Source: Sabellastarte sp. h YS-2021
Taxonomy: Eukaryota > Annelida > Polychaeta > Sabellida > Sabellidae
DNA length: 64,000 nt
Direction of reading: 5' to 3'
Assembly (NCBI GenBank): GCA_964017235.1
Contig: CAXHLB010000008.1
Location: forward strand, 558,001 to 622,000
Shown here: piece after piece, positions 9,751-24,700 of the stretch
Position numbering within the stretch: the first letter of the stretch is position 1
How the letters are laid out: each line of letters starts with the position of its first letter
Notes under the pieces: generated by a model
The model's database searches: none
Told to the model about the DNA's origin: nothing
The model's input: the letters and a program-made list of their open reading frames with translations, nothing else
Position numbers and translations under genes: made by a program

Positions 9751-12700
9751 TTGGTCCAAACACTGAGTAAAAATAACCAATAAAGATGGAGTAGCTTTGA
9801 CACCTTCGAATTGGGTTAATCTATGTCACATTGCTCTGTAACCTGCGATGGGGTAGTCTAGCTGCATAAAACCCATATACCTGGGACGCCATTTTGGCAG
9901 GATAACTAAGCCAGATATTGGGATGTAATGCTGCAATTTGGGCCAAAGACTGAGGGGGTGGCACCAATAAATATGCAACAGCTTTGGGACTTACAGCAAG
10001 GAGTAAATCCGCTGCAGGGAGATTCTACGATTTGAGATGAACTCTACTGGTTGCAGTAATTCATATATACAGGAGGTCATGTTTCCACCATATCTAAGCC
10101 AAATATTGAGATATTTTGCTGCAATTTGGCCTAAACACTAAGTAAAAATTACCAATAAATATGGAATAGCTTTGGCACCTTCGAATTGGGTTAGTCTATG
10201 TCACATTGCTCTGTAACCTGCAATAGGGTGGTCTAGCTGCATAAAACCCATATACCTGGGGCGCCATTTTGGCAGCATAACTAAGCCAAATATTTGGCTG
10301 TAATGCTGCAATTTGGGCTAAAGATTAAGTGGGTGGCACTAATAAATATGCAACAGCTTTGGGACTTACAGCAAGGAGTAAATCTACTGTAGGAAGATTC
10401 TACGATTTGAGATGAACTCTACTGGTTGCAGTAATTCATATATACAGGAGGTCATGTTTCCACCATATCTAAGCCAAATATTGAGATATTTTGCTGCAAT
10501 TTGGCCCAAACACTAAGTAAAAATTACCAATAAATATGGAATAGCTTTGGCACCTTCGAATTGGGTTAATCTATGTCACATTGCTCTGTAACCTGCGATG
10601 GGGTAGTCTAGCTGCATAAAACCCATATACCTGGGACGCCATTTTGGCAGGATAACTAAGCCAGATATTGGGATGTAATGCTGCAATTTGGGCCAAAGAC
10701 TGAGGGGGTGGCACCAATAAATATGCAACAGCTTTGGGACTTACAGCTAGCAGTAAATCCGCTGCAGGGAGATTCTGCGACTTGGGATGAAATATACTGG
10801 TAGCAGTAATTCATATATACAGGGGGTCATGTTTCCACCATAACTAAGCCAAATATTGAGATATTATGCTGCAATTTGGTCCAAACACTGAGTAAAAATA
10901 ACCAATAAAGATGGAGTAGCTTTGACACCTTCGAATTGGGTTAATCTATGTCACATTGCTCTGTAACCTGCGATGGGGTAGTCTAGCTGCATAAAACCCA
11001 TATACCTGGGACGCCATTTTGGCAGGATAACTAAGCCAGATATTGGGATGTAATGCTGCAATTTGGGCCAAAGACTGAGGGGGTGGCACCAATAAATATG
11101 CAACAGCTTTGGGACTTACAGCAAGGAGTAAATCCGCTGCAGGGAGATTCTACGATTTGAGATGAACTCTACTGGTTGCAGTAATTCATATATACAGGAG
11201 GTCATGTTTCCACCATATCTAAGCCAAATATTGAGATATTTTGCTGCAATTTGGCCTAAACACTAAGTAAAAATTACCAATAAATATGGAATAGCTTTGG
11301 CACCTTCGAATTGGGTTAGTCTATGTCACATTGCTCTGTAACCTGCAATAGGGTGGTCTAGCTGCATAAAACCCATATACCTGGGGCGCCATTTTGGCAG
11401 CATAACTAAGCCAAATATTTGGCTGTAATGCTGCAATTTGGGCTAAAGATTAAGTGGGTGGCACTAATAAATATGCAACAGCTTTGGGACTTACAGCAAG
11501 GAGTAAATCTACTGTAGGAAGATTCTACGATTTGAGATGAACTCTACTGGTTGCAGTAATTCATATATACAGGAGGTCATGTTTCCACCATATCTAAGCC
11601 AAATATTGAGATATTTTGCTGCAATTTGGCCCAAACACTAAGTAAAAATTACCAATAAATATGGAATAGCTTTGGCACCTTCGAATTGGGTTAATCTATG
11701 TCACATTGCTCTGTAACCTGCGATGGGGTAGTCTAGCTGCATAAAACCCATATACCTGGGACGCCATTTTGGCAGGATAACTAAGCCAGATATTGGGATG
11801 TAATGCTGCAATTTGGGCCAAAGACTGAGGGGGTGGCACCAATAAATATGCAACAGCTTTGGGACTTACAGCTAGCAGTAAATCCGCTGCAGGGAGATTC
11901 TGCGACTTGGGATGAAATATACTGGTTGCAGTAATTCATATATACAGGGGGTCATGTTTCCACCATAACTAAGCCAAATATTGAGATATTATGCTGCAAT
12001 TTGGTCCAAACACTGAGTAAAAATTACCAATAATAATGGAGTAGCTTTGACACCTTCGAATTGGGTTAATCTATGTCACATTGCTCTGTAACCTGCGATG
12101 GGATAGTCTAGCTGCATAAAACCCATATACCTGGGACGCCATTTTGGCAGGATAACTAAGCCAGATATTGGGATGTAATGCTGCAATTTGGGCCAAAGAC
12201 TGAGGGGGTGGCACCAATAAATATGCAACAGCTTTTGGACTTACAGCAAGGAGTAAATCCGCTGCAGGGAGATTCTACGATTTGAGATGAACTCTACTGG
12301 TTGCAGTAATTCATATATACAGGAGGTCATGTTTCCACCATATCTAAGCCAAATATTGAGATATTTTGCTGCAATTTGGCCTAAACACTAAGTAAAAATT
12401 ACCAATAAATATGGAATAGCTTTGGCACCTTCGAATTGGGTTAGTCTATGTCACATTGCTCTGTAACCTGCAATAGGGTGGTCTAGCTGCATAAAACCCA
12501 TATACCTGGGGCGCCATTTTGGCAGCATAACTAAGCCAAATATTTGGCTGTAATGCTGCAATTTGGGCTAAAGATTAAGTGGGTGGCACTAATAAATATG
12601 CAACAGCTTTGGGACTTACAGCAAGGAGTAAATCTACTGTAGGAAGATTCTACGATTTGAGATGAACTCTACTGGTTGCAGTAATTCATATATACAGGAG

Positions 12701-14250
12701 GTCATGTTTCCACCATATCTAAGCCAAATATTGAGATATTTTGCTGCAATTTGGCCCAAACACTAAGTAAAAATTACCAATAAATATGGAATAGCTTTGG
12801 CACCTTCGAATTGGGTTAATCTATGTCACATTGCTCTGTAACCTGCGATGGGGTAGTCTAGCTGCATAAAACCCATATACCTGGGACGCCATTTTGGCAG
12901 GATAACTAAGCCAGATATTGGGATGTAATGCTGCAATTTGGGCCAAAGACTGAGGGGGTGGCACCAATAAATATGCAACAGCTTTGGGACTTACAGCTAG
13001 CAGTAAATCCGCTGCAGGGAGATTCTGCGACTTGGGATGAAATATACTGGTTGCAGTAATTCATATATACAGGGGGTCATGTTTCCACCATAACTAAGCC
13101 AAATATTGAGATATTATGCTGCAATTTGGTCCAAACACTGAGTAAAAATTACCAATAAAGATGGAGTAGCTTTGACACCTTCGAATTGGGTTAATCTATG
13201 TCACATTGCTCTGTAACCTGCGATGGGATAGTCTAGCTGCATAAAACCCATATACCTGGGACGCCATTTTGGCAGGATAACTAAGCCAGATATTGGGATG
13301 TAATGCTGCAATTTGGGCCAAAGACTGAGGGGGTGGCACCAATAAATATGCAACAGCTTTGGGACTTACAGCAAGGAGTAAATCCGCTGCAGGGAGATTC
13401 TACGATTTGAGATGAACTCTACTGGTTGCAGTAATTCATATATACAGGAGGTCATGTTTCCACCATATCTAAGCCAAATATTGAGATATTTTGCTGCAAT
13501 TTGGCCTAAACACTAAGTAAAAATTACCAATAAATATGGAATAGCTTTGGCACCTTCGAATTGGGTTAGTCTATGTCACATTGCTCTGTAACCTGCAATA
13601 GGGTGGTCTAGCTGCATAAAACCCATATACCTGGGGCGCCATTTTGGCAGCATAACTAAGCCAAATATTTGGCTGTAATGCTGCAATTTGGGCTAAAGAT
13701 TAAGTGGGTGGCACTAATAAATATGCAACAGCTTTGGGACTTACAGCAAGGAGTAAATCTACTGTAGGAAGATTCTACGATTTGAGATGAACTCTACTGG
13801 TTGCAGTAATTCATATATACAGGAGGTCATGTTTCCACCATATCTAAGCCAAATATTGAGATATTTTGCTGCAATTTGGCCCAAACACTAAGTAAAAATT
13901 ACCAATAAATATGGAATAGCTTTGGCACCTTCGAATTGGGTTAATCTATGTCACATTGCTCTGTAACCTGCGATGGGGTAGTCTAGCTGCATAAAACCCA
14001 TATACCTGGGACGCCATTTTGGCAGGATAACTAAGCCAGATATTGGGATGTAATGCTGCAATTTGGGCCAAAGACTGAGGGGGTGGCACCAATAAATATG
14101 CAACAGCTTTGGGACTTACAGCTAGCAGTAAATCCGCTGCAGGGAGATTCTGCGACTTGGGATGAAATATACTGGTAGCAGTAATTCATATATACAGGGG
14201 GTCATGTTTCCACCATAACTAAGCCAAATATTGAGATATTATGCTGCAAT
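9751..14250. repeat. Rearranged A/B/C trimers, 12 monomers
   Basis: The order is A1-B-C', A1-B-C, A3-B-C, A2-B-C'. It uses the same subtypes as the 3,750-bp unit, but an extra A1-B-C' is present at the left, C rather than C' follows A3-B, and no D lies between A3-B-C and A2-B-C'. This looks like a partial copy of the ten-monomer unit altered by in-register exchange. It bridges the ten-monomer units on the left and the four-monomer units on the right. Confidence 0.82.
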
Positions 14251-17200
14251 TTGGTCCAAACACTGAGTAAAAATAACCAATAAAGATGGAGTAGCTTTGA
14301 CACCTTCGAATTGGGTTAATCTATGTCACATTGCTCTGTAACCTGCGATGGGGTAGTCTAGCTGCATAAAACCCATATACCTGGGACGCCATTTTGGCAG
14401 GATAACTAAGCCAGATATTGGGATGTAATGCTGCAATTTGGGCCAAAGACTGAGGGGGTGGCACCAATAAATATGCAACAGCTTTGGGACTTACAGCTAG
14501 CAGTAAATCCGCTGCAGGGAGATTCTGCGACTTGGGATGAAATATACTGGTTGCAGTAATTCATATATACAGGGGGTCATGTTTCCACCATAACTAAGCC
14601 AAATATTGAGATATTATGCTGCAATTTGGTCCAAACACTGAGTAAAAATTACCAATAAAGATGGAGTAGCTTTGACACCTTTGAATTGGGTTAATCTATG
14701 TCACATTGCTCTGTAACCTGCGATGGGATAGTCTAGCTGCATAAAACCCATATACCTGGGACGCCATTTTGGCAGGATAACTAAGCCAGATATTGGGATG
14801 TAATGCTGCAATTTGGGCCAAAGACTGAGGGGGTGGCACCAATAAATATGCAACAGCTTTGGGACTTACAGCAAGGAGTAAATCCGCTGCAGGGAGATTC
14901 TACGATTTGAGATGAACTCTACTGGTTGCAGTAATTCATATATACAGGAGGTCATGTTTCCACCATATCTAAGCCAAATATTGAGATATTTTGCTGCAAT
15001 TTGGCCTAAACACTAAGTAAAAATTACCAATAAATATGGAATAGCTTTGGCACCTTCGAATTGGGTTAGTCTATGTCACATTGCTCTGTAACCTGCAATA
15101 GGGTGGTCTAGCTGCATAAAACCCATATACCTGGGGCGCCATTTTGGCAGCATAACTAAGCCAAATATTTGGCTGTAATGCTGCAATTTGGGCTAAAGAT
15201 TAAGTGGGTGGCACTAATAAATATGCAACAGCTTTGGGACTTACAGCAAGGAGTAAATCTACTGTAGGAAGATTCTACGATTTGAGATGAACTCTACTGG
15301 TTGCAGTAATTCATATATACAGGAGGTCATGTTTCCACCATATCTAAGCCAAATATTGAGATATTTTGCTGCAATTTGGCCCAAACACTAAGTAAAAATT
15401 ACCAATAAATATGGAATAGCTTTGGCACCTTCGAATTGGGTTAATCTATGTCACATTGCTCTGTAACCTGCGATGGGGTAGTCTAGCTGCATAAAACCCA
15501 TATACCTGGGACGCCATTTTGGCAGGATAACTAAGCCAGATATTGGGATGTAATGCTGCAATTTGGGCCAAAGACTGAGGGGGTGGCACCAATAAATATG
15601 CAACAGCTTTGGGACTTACAGCTAGCAGTAAATCCGCTGCAGGGAGATTCTGCGACTTGGGATGAAATATACTGGTAGCAGTAATTCATATATACAGGGG
15701 GTCATGTTTCCACCATAACTAAGCCAAATATTGAGATATTATGCTGCAATTTGGTCCAAACACTGAGTAAAAATAACCAATAAAGATGGAGTAGCTTTGA
15801 CACCTTCGAATTGGGTTAATCTATGTCACATTGCTCTGTAACCTGCGATGGGGTAGTCTAGCTGCATAAAACCCATATACCTGGGACGCCATTTTGGCAG
15901 GATAACTAAGCCAGATATTGGGATGTAATGCTGCAATTTGGGCCAAAGACTGAGGGGGTGGCACCAATAAATATGCAACAGCTTTGGGACTTACAGCTAG
16001 CAGTAAATCCGCTGCAGGGAGATTCTGCGACTTGGGATGAAATATACTGGTTGCAGTAATTCATATATACAGGGGGTCATGTTTCCACCATAACTAAGCC
16101 AAATATTGAGATATTATGCTGCAATTTGGTCCAAACACTGAGTAAAAATTACCAATAAAGATGGAGTAGCTTTGACACCTTCGAATTGGGTTAATCTATG
16201 TCACATTGCTCTGTAACCTGCGATGGGATAGTCTAGCTGCATAAAACCCATATACCTGGGACGCCATTTTGGCAGGATAACTAAGCCAGATATTGGGATG
16301 TAATGCTGCAATTTGGGCCAAAGACTGAGGGGGTGGCACCAATAAATATGCAACAGCTTTGGGACTTACAGCAAGGAGTAAATCCGCTGCAGGGAGATTC
16401 TACGATTTGAGATGAACTCTACTGGTTGCAGTAATTCATATATACAGGAGGTCATGTTTCCACCATATCTAAGCCAAATATTGAGATATTTTGCTGCAAT
16501 TTGGCCTAAACACTAAGTAAAAATTACCAATAAATATGGAATAGCTTTGGCACCTTCGAATTGGGTTAGTCTATGTCACATTGCTCTGTAACCTGCAATA
16601 GGGTGGTCTAGCTGCATAAAACCCATATACCTGGGGCGCCATTTTGGCAGCATAACTAAGCCAAATATTTGGCTGTAATGCTGCAATTTGGGCTAAAGAT
16701 TAAGTGGGTGGCACTAATAAATATGCAACAGCTTTGGGACTTACAGCAAGGAGTAAATCTACTGTAGGAAGATTCTACGATTTGAGATGAACTCTACTGG
16801 TTGCAGTAATTCATATATACAGGAGGTCATGTTTCCACCATATCTAAGCCAAATATTGAGATATTTTGCTGCAATTTGGCCCAAACACTAAGTAAAAATT
16901 ACCAATAAATATGGAATAGCTTTGGCACCTTCGAATTGGGTTAATCTATGTCACATTGCTCTGTAACCTGCGATGGGGTAGTCTAGCTGCATAAAACCCA
17001 TATACCTGGGACGCCATTTTGGCAGGATAACTAAGCCAGATATTGGGATGTAATGCTGCAATTTGGGCCAAAGACTGAGGGGGTGGCACCAATAAATATG
17101 CAACAGCTTTGGGACTTACAGCTAGCAGTAAATCCGCTGCAGGGAGATTCTGCGACTTGGGATGAAATATACTGGTAGCAGTAATTCATATATACAGGGG

Positions 17201-20200
17201 GTCATGTTTCCACCATAACTAAGCCAAATATTGAGATATTATGCTGCAATTTGGTCCAAACACTGAGTAAAAATAACCAATAAAGATGGAGTAGCTTTGA
17301 CACCTTCGAATTGGGTTAATCTATGTCACATTGCTCTGTAACCTGCGATGGGGTAGTCTAGCTGCATAAAACCCATATACCTGGGACGCCATTTTGGCAG
17401 GATAACTAAGCCAGATATTGGGATGTAATGCTGCAATTTGGGCCAAAGACTGAGGGGGTGGCACCAATAAATATGCAACAGCTTTGGGACTTACAGCTAG
17501 CAGTAAATCCGCTGCAGGGAGATTCTGCGACTTGGGATGAAATATACTGGTTGCAGTAATTCATATATACAGGGGGTCATGTTTCCACCATAACTAAGCC
17601 AAATATTGAGATATTATGCTGCAATTTGGTCCAAACACTGAGTAAAAATTACCAATAAAGATGGAGTAGCTTTGACACCTTCGAATTGGGTTAATCTATG
17701 TCACATTGCTCTGTAACCTGCGATGGGATAGTCTAGCTGCATAAAACCCATATACCTGGGACGCCATTTTGGCAGGATAACTAAGCCAGATATTGGGATG
17801 TAATGCTGCAATTTGGGCCAAAGACTGAGGGGGTGGCACCAATAAATATGCAACAGCTTTGGGACTTACAGCAAGGAGTAAATCCGCTGCAGGGAGATTC
17901 TACGATTTGAGATGAACTCTACTGGTTGCAGTAATTCATATATACAGGAGGTCATGTTTCCACCATATCTAAGCCAAATATTGAGATATTTTGCTGCAAT
18001 TTGGCCTAAACACTAAGTAAAAATTACCAATAAATATGGAATAGCTTTGGCACCTTCGAATTGGGTTAGTCTATGTCACATTGCTCTGTAACCTGCAATA
18101 GGGTGGTCTAGCTGCATAAAACCCATATACCTGGGGCGCCATTTTGGCAGCATAACTAAGCCAAATATTTGGCTGTAATGCTGCAATTTGGGCTAAAGAT
18201 TAAGTGGGTGGCACTAATAAATATGCAACAGCTTTGGGACTTACAGCAAGGAGTAAATCTACTGTAGGAAGATTCTACGATTTGAGATGAACTCTACTGG
18301 TTGCAGTAATTCATATATACAGGAGGTCATGTTTCCACCATATCTAAGCCAAATATTGAGATATTTTGCTGCAATTTGGCCCAAACACTAAGTAAAAATT
18401 ACCAATAAATATGGAATAGCTTTGGCACCTTCGAATTGGGTTAATCTATGTCACATTGCTCTGTAACCTGCGATGGGGTAGTCTAGCTGCATAAAACCCA
18501 TATACCTGGGACGCCATTTTGGCAGGATAACTAAGCCAGATATTGGGATGTAATGCTGCAATTTGGGCCAAAGACTGAGGGGGTGGCACCAATAAATATG
18601 CAACAGCTTTGGGACTTACAGCTAGCAGTAAATCCGCTGCAGGGAGATTCTGCGACTTGGGATGAAATATACTGGTAGCAGTAATTCATATATACAGGGG
18701 GTCATGTTTCCACCATAACTAAGCCAAATATTGAGATATTATGCTGCAATTTGGTCCAAACACTGAGTAAAAATAACCAATAAAGATGGAGTAGCTTTGA
18801 CACCTTCGAATTGGGTTAATCTATGTCACATTGCTCTGTAACCTGCGATGGGGTAGTCTAGCTGCATAAAACCCATATACCTGGGACGCCATTTTGGCAG
18901 GATAACTAAGCCAGATATTGGGATGTAATGCTGCAATTTGGGCCAAAGACTGAGGGGGTGGCACCAATAAATATGCAACAGCTTTGGGACTTACAGCTAG
19001 CAGTAAATCCGCTGCAGGGAGATTCTGCGACTTGGGATGAAATATACTGGTTGCAGTAATTCATATATACAGGGGGTCATGTTTCCACCATAACTAAGCC
19101 AAATATTGAGATATTATGCTGCAATTTGGTCCAAACACTGAGTAAAAATTACCAATAAAGATGGAGTAGCTTTGACACCTTCGAATTGGGTTAATCTATG
19201 TCACATTGCTCTGTAACCTGCGATGGGATAGTCTAGCTGCATAAAACCCATATACCTGGGACGCCATTTTGGCAGGATAACTAAGCCAGATATTGGGATG
19301 TAATGCTGCAATTTGGGCCAAAGACTGAGGGGGTGGCACCAATAAATATGCAACAGCTTTGGGACTTACAGCAAGGAGTAAATCCGCTGCAGGGAGATTC
19401 TACGATTTGAGATGAACTCTACTGGTTGCAGTAATTCATATATACAGGAGGTCATGTTTCCACCATATCTAAGCCAAATATTGAGATATTTTGCTGCAAT
19501 TTGGCCTAAACACTAAGTAAAAATTACCAATAAATATGGAATAGCTTTGGCACCTTCGAATTGGGTTAGTCTATGTCACATTGCTCTGTAACCTGCAATA
19601 GGGTGGTCTAGCTGCATAAAACCCATATACCTGGGGCGCCATTTTGGCAGCATAACTAAGCCAAATATTTGGCTGTAATGCTGCAATTTGGGCTAAAGAT
19701 TAAGTGGGTGGCACTAATAAATATGCAACAGCTTTGGGACTTACAGCAAGGAGTAAATCTACTGTAGGAAGATTCTACGATTTGAGATGAACTCTACTGG
19801 TTGCAGTAATTCATATATACAGGAGGTCATGTTTCCACCATATCTAAGCCAAATATTGAGATATTTTGCTGCAATTTGGCCCAAACACTAAGTAAAAATT
19901 ACCAATAAATATGGAATAGCTTTGGCACCTTCGAATTGGGTTAATCTATGTCACATTGCTCTGTAACCTGCGATGGGGTAGTCTAGCTGCATAAAACCCA
20001 TATACCTGGGACGCCATTTTGGCAGGATAACTAAGCCAGATATTGGGATGTAATGCTGCAATTTGGGCCAAAGACTGAGGGGGTGGCACCAATAAATATG
20101 CAACAGCTTTGGGACTTACAGCTAGCAGTAAATCCGCTGCAGGGAGATTCTGCGACTTGGGATGAAATATACTGGTAGCAGTAATTCATATATACAGGGG

Positions 20201-21750
20201 GTCATGTTTCCACCATAACTAAGCCAAATATTGAGATATTATGCTGCAATTTGGTCCAAACACTGAGTAAAAATAACCAATAAAGATGGAGTAGCTTTGA
20301 CACCTTCGAATTGGGTTAATCTATGTCACATTGCTCTGTAACCTGCGATGGGGTAGTCTAGCTGCATAAAACCCATATACCTGGGACGCCATTTTGGCAG
20401 GATAACTAAGCCAGATATTGGGATGTAATGCTGCAATTTGGGCCAAAGACTGAGGGGGTGGCACCAATAAATATGCAACAGCTTTGGGACTTACAGCTAG
20501 CAGTAAATCCGCTGCAGGGAGATTCTGCGACTTGGGATGAAATATACTGGTTGCAGTAATTCATATATACAGGGGGTCATGTTTCCACCATAACTAAGCC
20601 AAATATTGAGATATTATGCTGCAATTTGGTCCAAACACTGAGTAAAAATTACCAATAAAGATGGAGTAGCTTTGACACCTTCGAATTGGGTTAATCTATG
20701 TCACATTGCTCTGTAACCTGCGATGGGATAGTCTAGCTGCATAAAACCCATATACCTGGGACGCCATTTTGGCAGGATAACTAAGCCAGATATTGGGATG
20801 TAATGCTGCAATTTGGGCCAAAGACTGAGGGGGTGGCACCAATAAATATGCAACAGCTTTGGGACTTACAGCAAGGAGTAAATCCGCTGCAGGGAGATTC
20901 TACGATTTGAGATGAACTCTACTGGTTGCAGTAATTCATATATACAGGAGGTCATGTTTCCACCATATCTAAGCCAAATATTGAGATATTTTGCTGCAAT
21001 TTGGCCTAAACACTAAGTAAAAATTACCAATAAATATGGAATAGCTTTGGCACCTTCGAATTGGGTTAATCTATGTCACATTGCTCTGTAACCTGCAATA
21101 GGGTGGTCTGGCTGCATAAAACCCATATACCTGGGGCGCCATTTTGGCAGCATAACTAAGCCAAATATTTGGCTGTAATGCTGCAATTTGGGCTAAAGAT
21201 TAAGTGGGTGGCACTAATAAATATGCAACAGCTTTGGGACTTACAGCAAGGAGTAAATCTACTGTAGGAAGATTCTACGATTTGAGATGAACTCTACTGG
21301 TTGCAGTAATTCATATATACAGGAGGTCATGTTTCCACCATATCTAAGCCAAATATTGAGATATTTTGCTGCAATTTGGCCCAAACACTAAGTAAAAATT
21401 ACCAATAAATATGGAATAGCTTTGGCACCTTCGAATTGGGTTAATCTATGTCACATTGCTCTGTAACCTGCGATGGGGTAGTCTAGCTGCATAAAACCCA
21501 TATACCTGGGACGCCATTTTGGCAGGATAACTAAGCCAGATATTGGGATGTAATGCTGAAATTTGGGCCAAAGACTGAGGGGGTGGCACCAATAAATATG
21601 CAACAGCTTTGGGACTTACAGCTAGCAGTAAATCCGCTGCAGGGAGATTCTGCGACTTGGGATGAAATATACTGGTTGCAGTAATTCATATATACAGGGG
21701 GTCATGTTTCCACCATAACTAAGCCAAATATTGAGATATTATGCTGCAAT
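14251..21750. repeat. 1,500-bp D-A2-B-C' tetramer, five copies
   Basis: Copies start at 14,251, 15,751, 17,251, 18,751 and 20,251. The first four appear identical except for T at 14,682, which turns the TTCGAA site into TTTGAA. In the fifth copy the last two monomers are altered: the B at 21,001 reads TTAAT (21,069) and GTCTG (21,110), and the C at 21,376 has A at 21,559 and TTGCAG instead of TAGCAG. The fifth copy sits at the edge of this family. Higher divergence at the edge and near identity inside is the pattern expected of unequal crossing-over. Confidence 0.88.
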
Positions 21751-24700
21751 TTGGTCCAAACACTGAGTAAAAATTACCAATAAAGATGGAGTAGCTTTGA
21801 CACCTTCGAATTGGGTTAATCTATGTCACATTGCTCTGTAACCTGCAATGTGGTGGTCTAGCTGCATAAAACCCATATACCTGGGGCGCCATTTTGGCAG
21901 CATAACTAAGCCAAATATTTGGCTGTAATGCTGCAATTTGGGCCAAAGACTGACGGGGTGGCACCAATAAATATGCAACAGCTTTGGGACTTACAGCAAG
22001 GAGTAAATCTACTGTAGGAAGATTCTACGATTTGAGATGAACTCTACTGGTTGCAGTAATTCATATATACAGGAGGTCATGTTTCCACCATATCTAAGCC
22101 AAATATTGAGATATTATGCTGCAATTTGGTCCAAACACTGAGTAAAAATTACCAATAAAGATGGAGTAGCTTTGACACCTTCGAATTGGGTTAATCTATG
22201 TCACATTGCTCTGTAACCTGCGATGGGATAGTCTAGCTGCATAAAACCCATATACCTGGGGCGCCATTTTGGCAGCATAACTAAGCCAAATATTTGGCTG
22301 TAATGCTGCAATTTGGGCTAAAGATTAAGTGGGTGGCACTAATAAATATGCAACAGCTTTGGGACTTACAGCAAGGAGTAAATCTACTGTAGGAAGATTC
22401 TACGATTTGAGATGAACTCTACTGGTTGCAGTATTTCACATATACAGGGGGTCATGTTTCCACCATAACTAAGCCAAATATTGAGATATTATGCTGCAAT
22501 TTGGTCCAAACACTGAGTAAAAATTACCAATAAAGATGGAGTAGCTTTGACACCTTCGAATTGGGTTAATCTATGTCACATTGCTCTGTAACCTGAGATG
22601 AGATAGTCTAGCTGCATAAAACCCATATACCTGGGACGCCATTTTGGCAGGATAACTAAGCCAGATATTGGGATGTAATGGTGCAATTTGGGCCAAAGAC
22701 TGAGGGGGTGGCACCAATAAATATGCAACAGCTTTGGGACTTACAGCAAGGAGTAAATCCGCTGCAGGGAGATTCTACGATTTGAGATGAACTCTACTGG
22801 TTGCAGTAATTCATATATACAGGAGGTCATGTTTCCACCATATCTAAGCCAAATATTGAGATATTTTGCTGCAATTTGGCCTAAACACTAAGTAAAAATT
22901 ACCAATAAATATGGAATAGCTTTGGCACCTTCGAATTGGGTTAATCTATGTCACATTGCTCTGTAACCTGCAATGAGGTGGTCTAGCTGCATAAAACCCA
23001 TATACCTGGGGCGCCATTTTGGCAGCATAACTAAGCCAAATATTTGGCTGTAATGCTGCAATTTGGGCCAAAGACTGACGGGGTGGCACCAATAAATATG
23101 CAACAGCTTTGGGACTTACAGCAAGGAGTAAATCTACTGTAGGAAGATTCTACGATTTGAGATGAACTCTACTGGTTGCAGTAATTCATATATACAGGAG
23201 GTCATGTTTCCACCATATCTAAGCCAAATATTGAGACATTATGCTGCAATTTGGTCCAAACACTGAGTAAAAATTACCAATAAAGATGGAGTATCTTTGA
23301 CACCTTCGAATTGGGTTAATCTATGTCACATTGCTCTGTAACCTGCGATGGGATAGTCTAGCTGCATAAAACCCATATACCTGGGACGCCATTTTGGCAG
23401 GATAACTAAGCCAGATATTGGGATGTAATGCTGCAATTTGGGCCAAAGACTGAGGGGGTGGCACCAATAAATATGCAACAGCTTTGGGACTTACAGCAAG
23501 GAGTAAATCCGCTGCAGGGAGATTCTACGATTTGAGATGAACTCTACTGGTTGCAGTAATTCATATATACAGGAGGTCATGTTTCCACCATATCTAAGCC
23601 AAATATTGAGATATTTTGCTGCAATTTGGCCTAAACACTAAGTAAAAATTACCAATAAATATGGAATAGCTTTGGCACCTTCGAATTGGGTTAATCTATG
23701 TCACATTGCTCTGTAACCTGCAATGGGGTGGTCTAGCTGCATAAAACCCATATACCTGGGGCGCCATTTTGGCAGCATAACTAAGCCAAATATTTGGCTG
23801 TAATGCTGCAATTTGGGCCAAAGACTGACGGGGTGGCACCAATAAATATGCAACAGCTTTGGGACTTACAGCAAGGAGTAAATCTACTGTAGGAAGATTC
23901 TACGATTTGAGATGAACTCTACTGGTTGCAGTAATTCATATACACAGGAGGTCATGTTTCCACCATATCTAAGCCAAATATTGAGATATTATGCTGCAAT
24001 TTGGTCCAAACACTGAGTAAAAATTACCAATAAAGATGGAGTAGCTTTGACACCTTCGAATTGGGTTAATCTATGTCACATTGCTCTGTAACCTGCGATG
24101 GGATAGTCTAGCTGCATAAAACCCATATACCTGGGACGCCATTTTGGCAGGATAACTAAGCCAGATATTGGGATGTAATGCTGCAATTTGGGCCAAAGAC
24201 TGAGGGGGTGGCACCAATAAATATGCAACAGCTTTGGGACTTACAGCAAGGAGTAAATCCGCTGCAGGGAGATTCTACGATTTGAGATGAACTCTACTGG
24301 TTGCAGTAATTCATATATACAGGAGGTCATGTTTCCACCATATCTAAGCCAAATATTGAGATATTTTGCTGCAATTTGGCCTAAACACTAAGTAAAAATT
24401 ACCAATAAATATGGAATAGCTTTGGCACCTTCGAATTGGGTTAGTCTATGTCACATTGCTCTGTAACCTGCAATAGGGTGGTCTAGCTGCATAAAACCCA
24501 TATACCTGGGGCGCCATTTTGGCAGCATAACTAAGCCAAATATTTGGCTGTAATGCTGCAATTTGGGCTAAAGATTAAGTGGGTGGCACTAATAAATATG
24601 CAACAGCTTTGGGACTTACAGCAAGGAGTAAATCTACTGTAGGAAGATTCTACGATTTGAGATGAACTCTACTGGTTGCAGTAATTCATATATACAGGAG

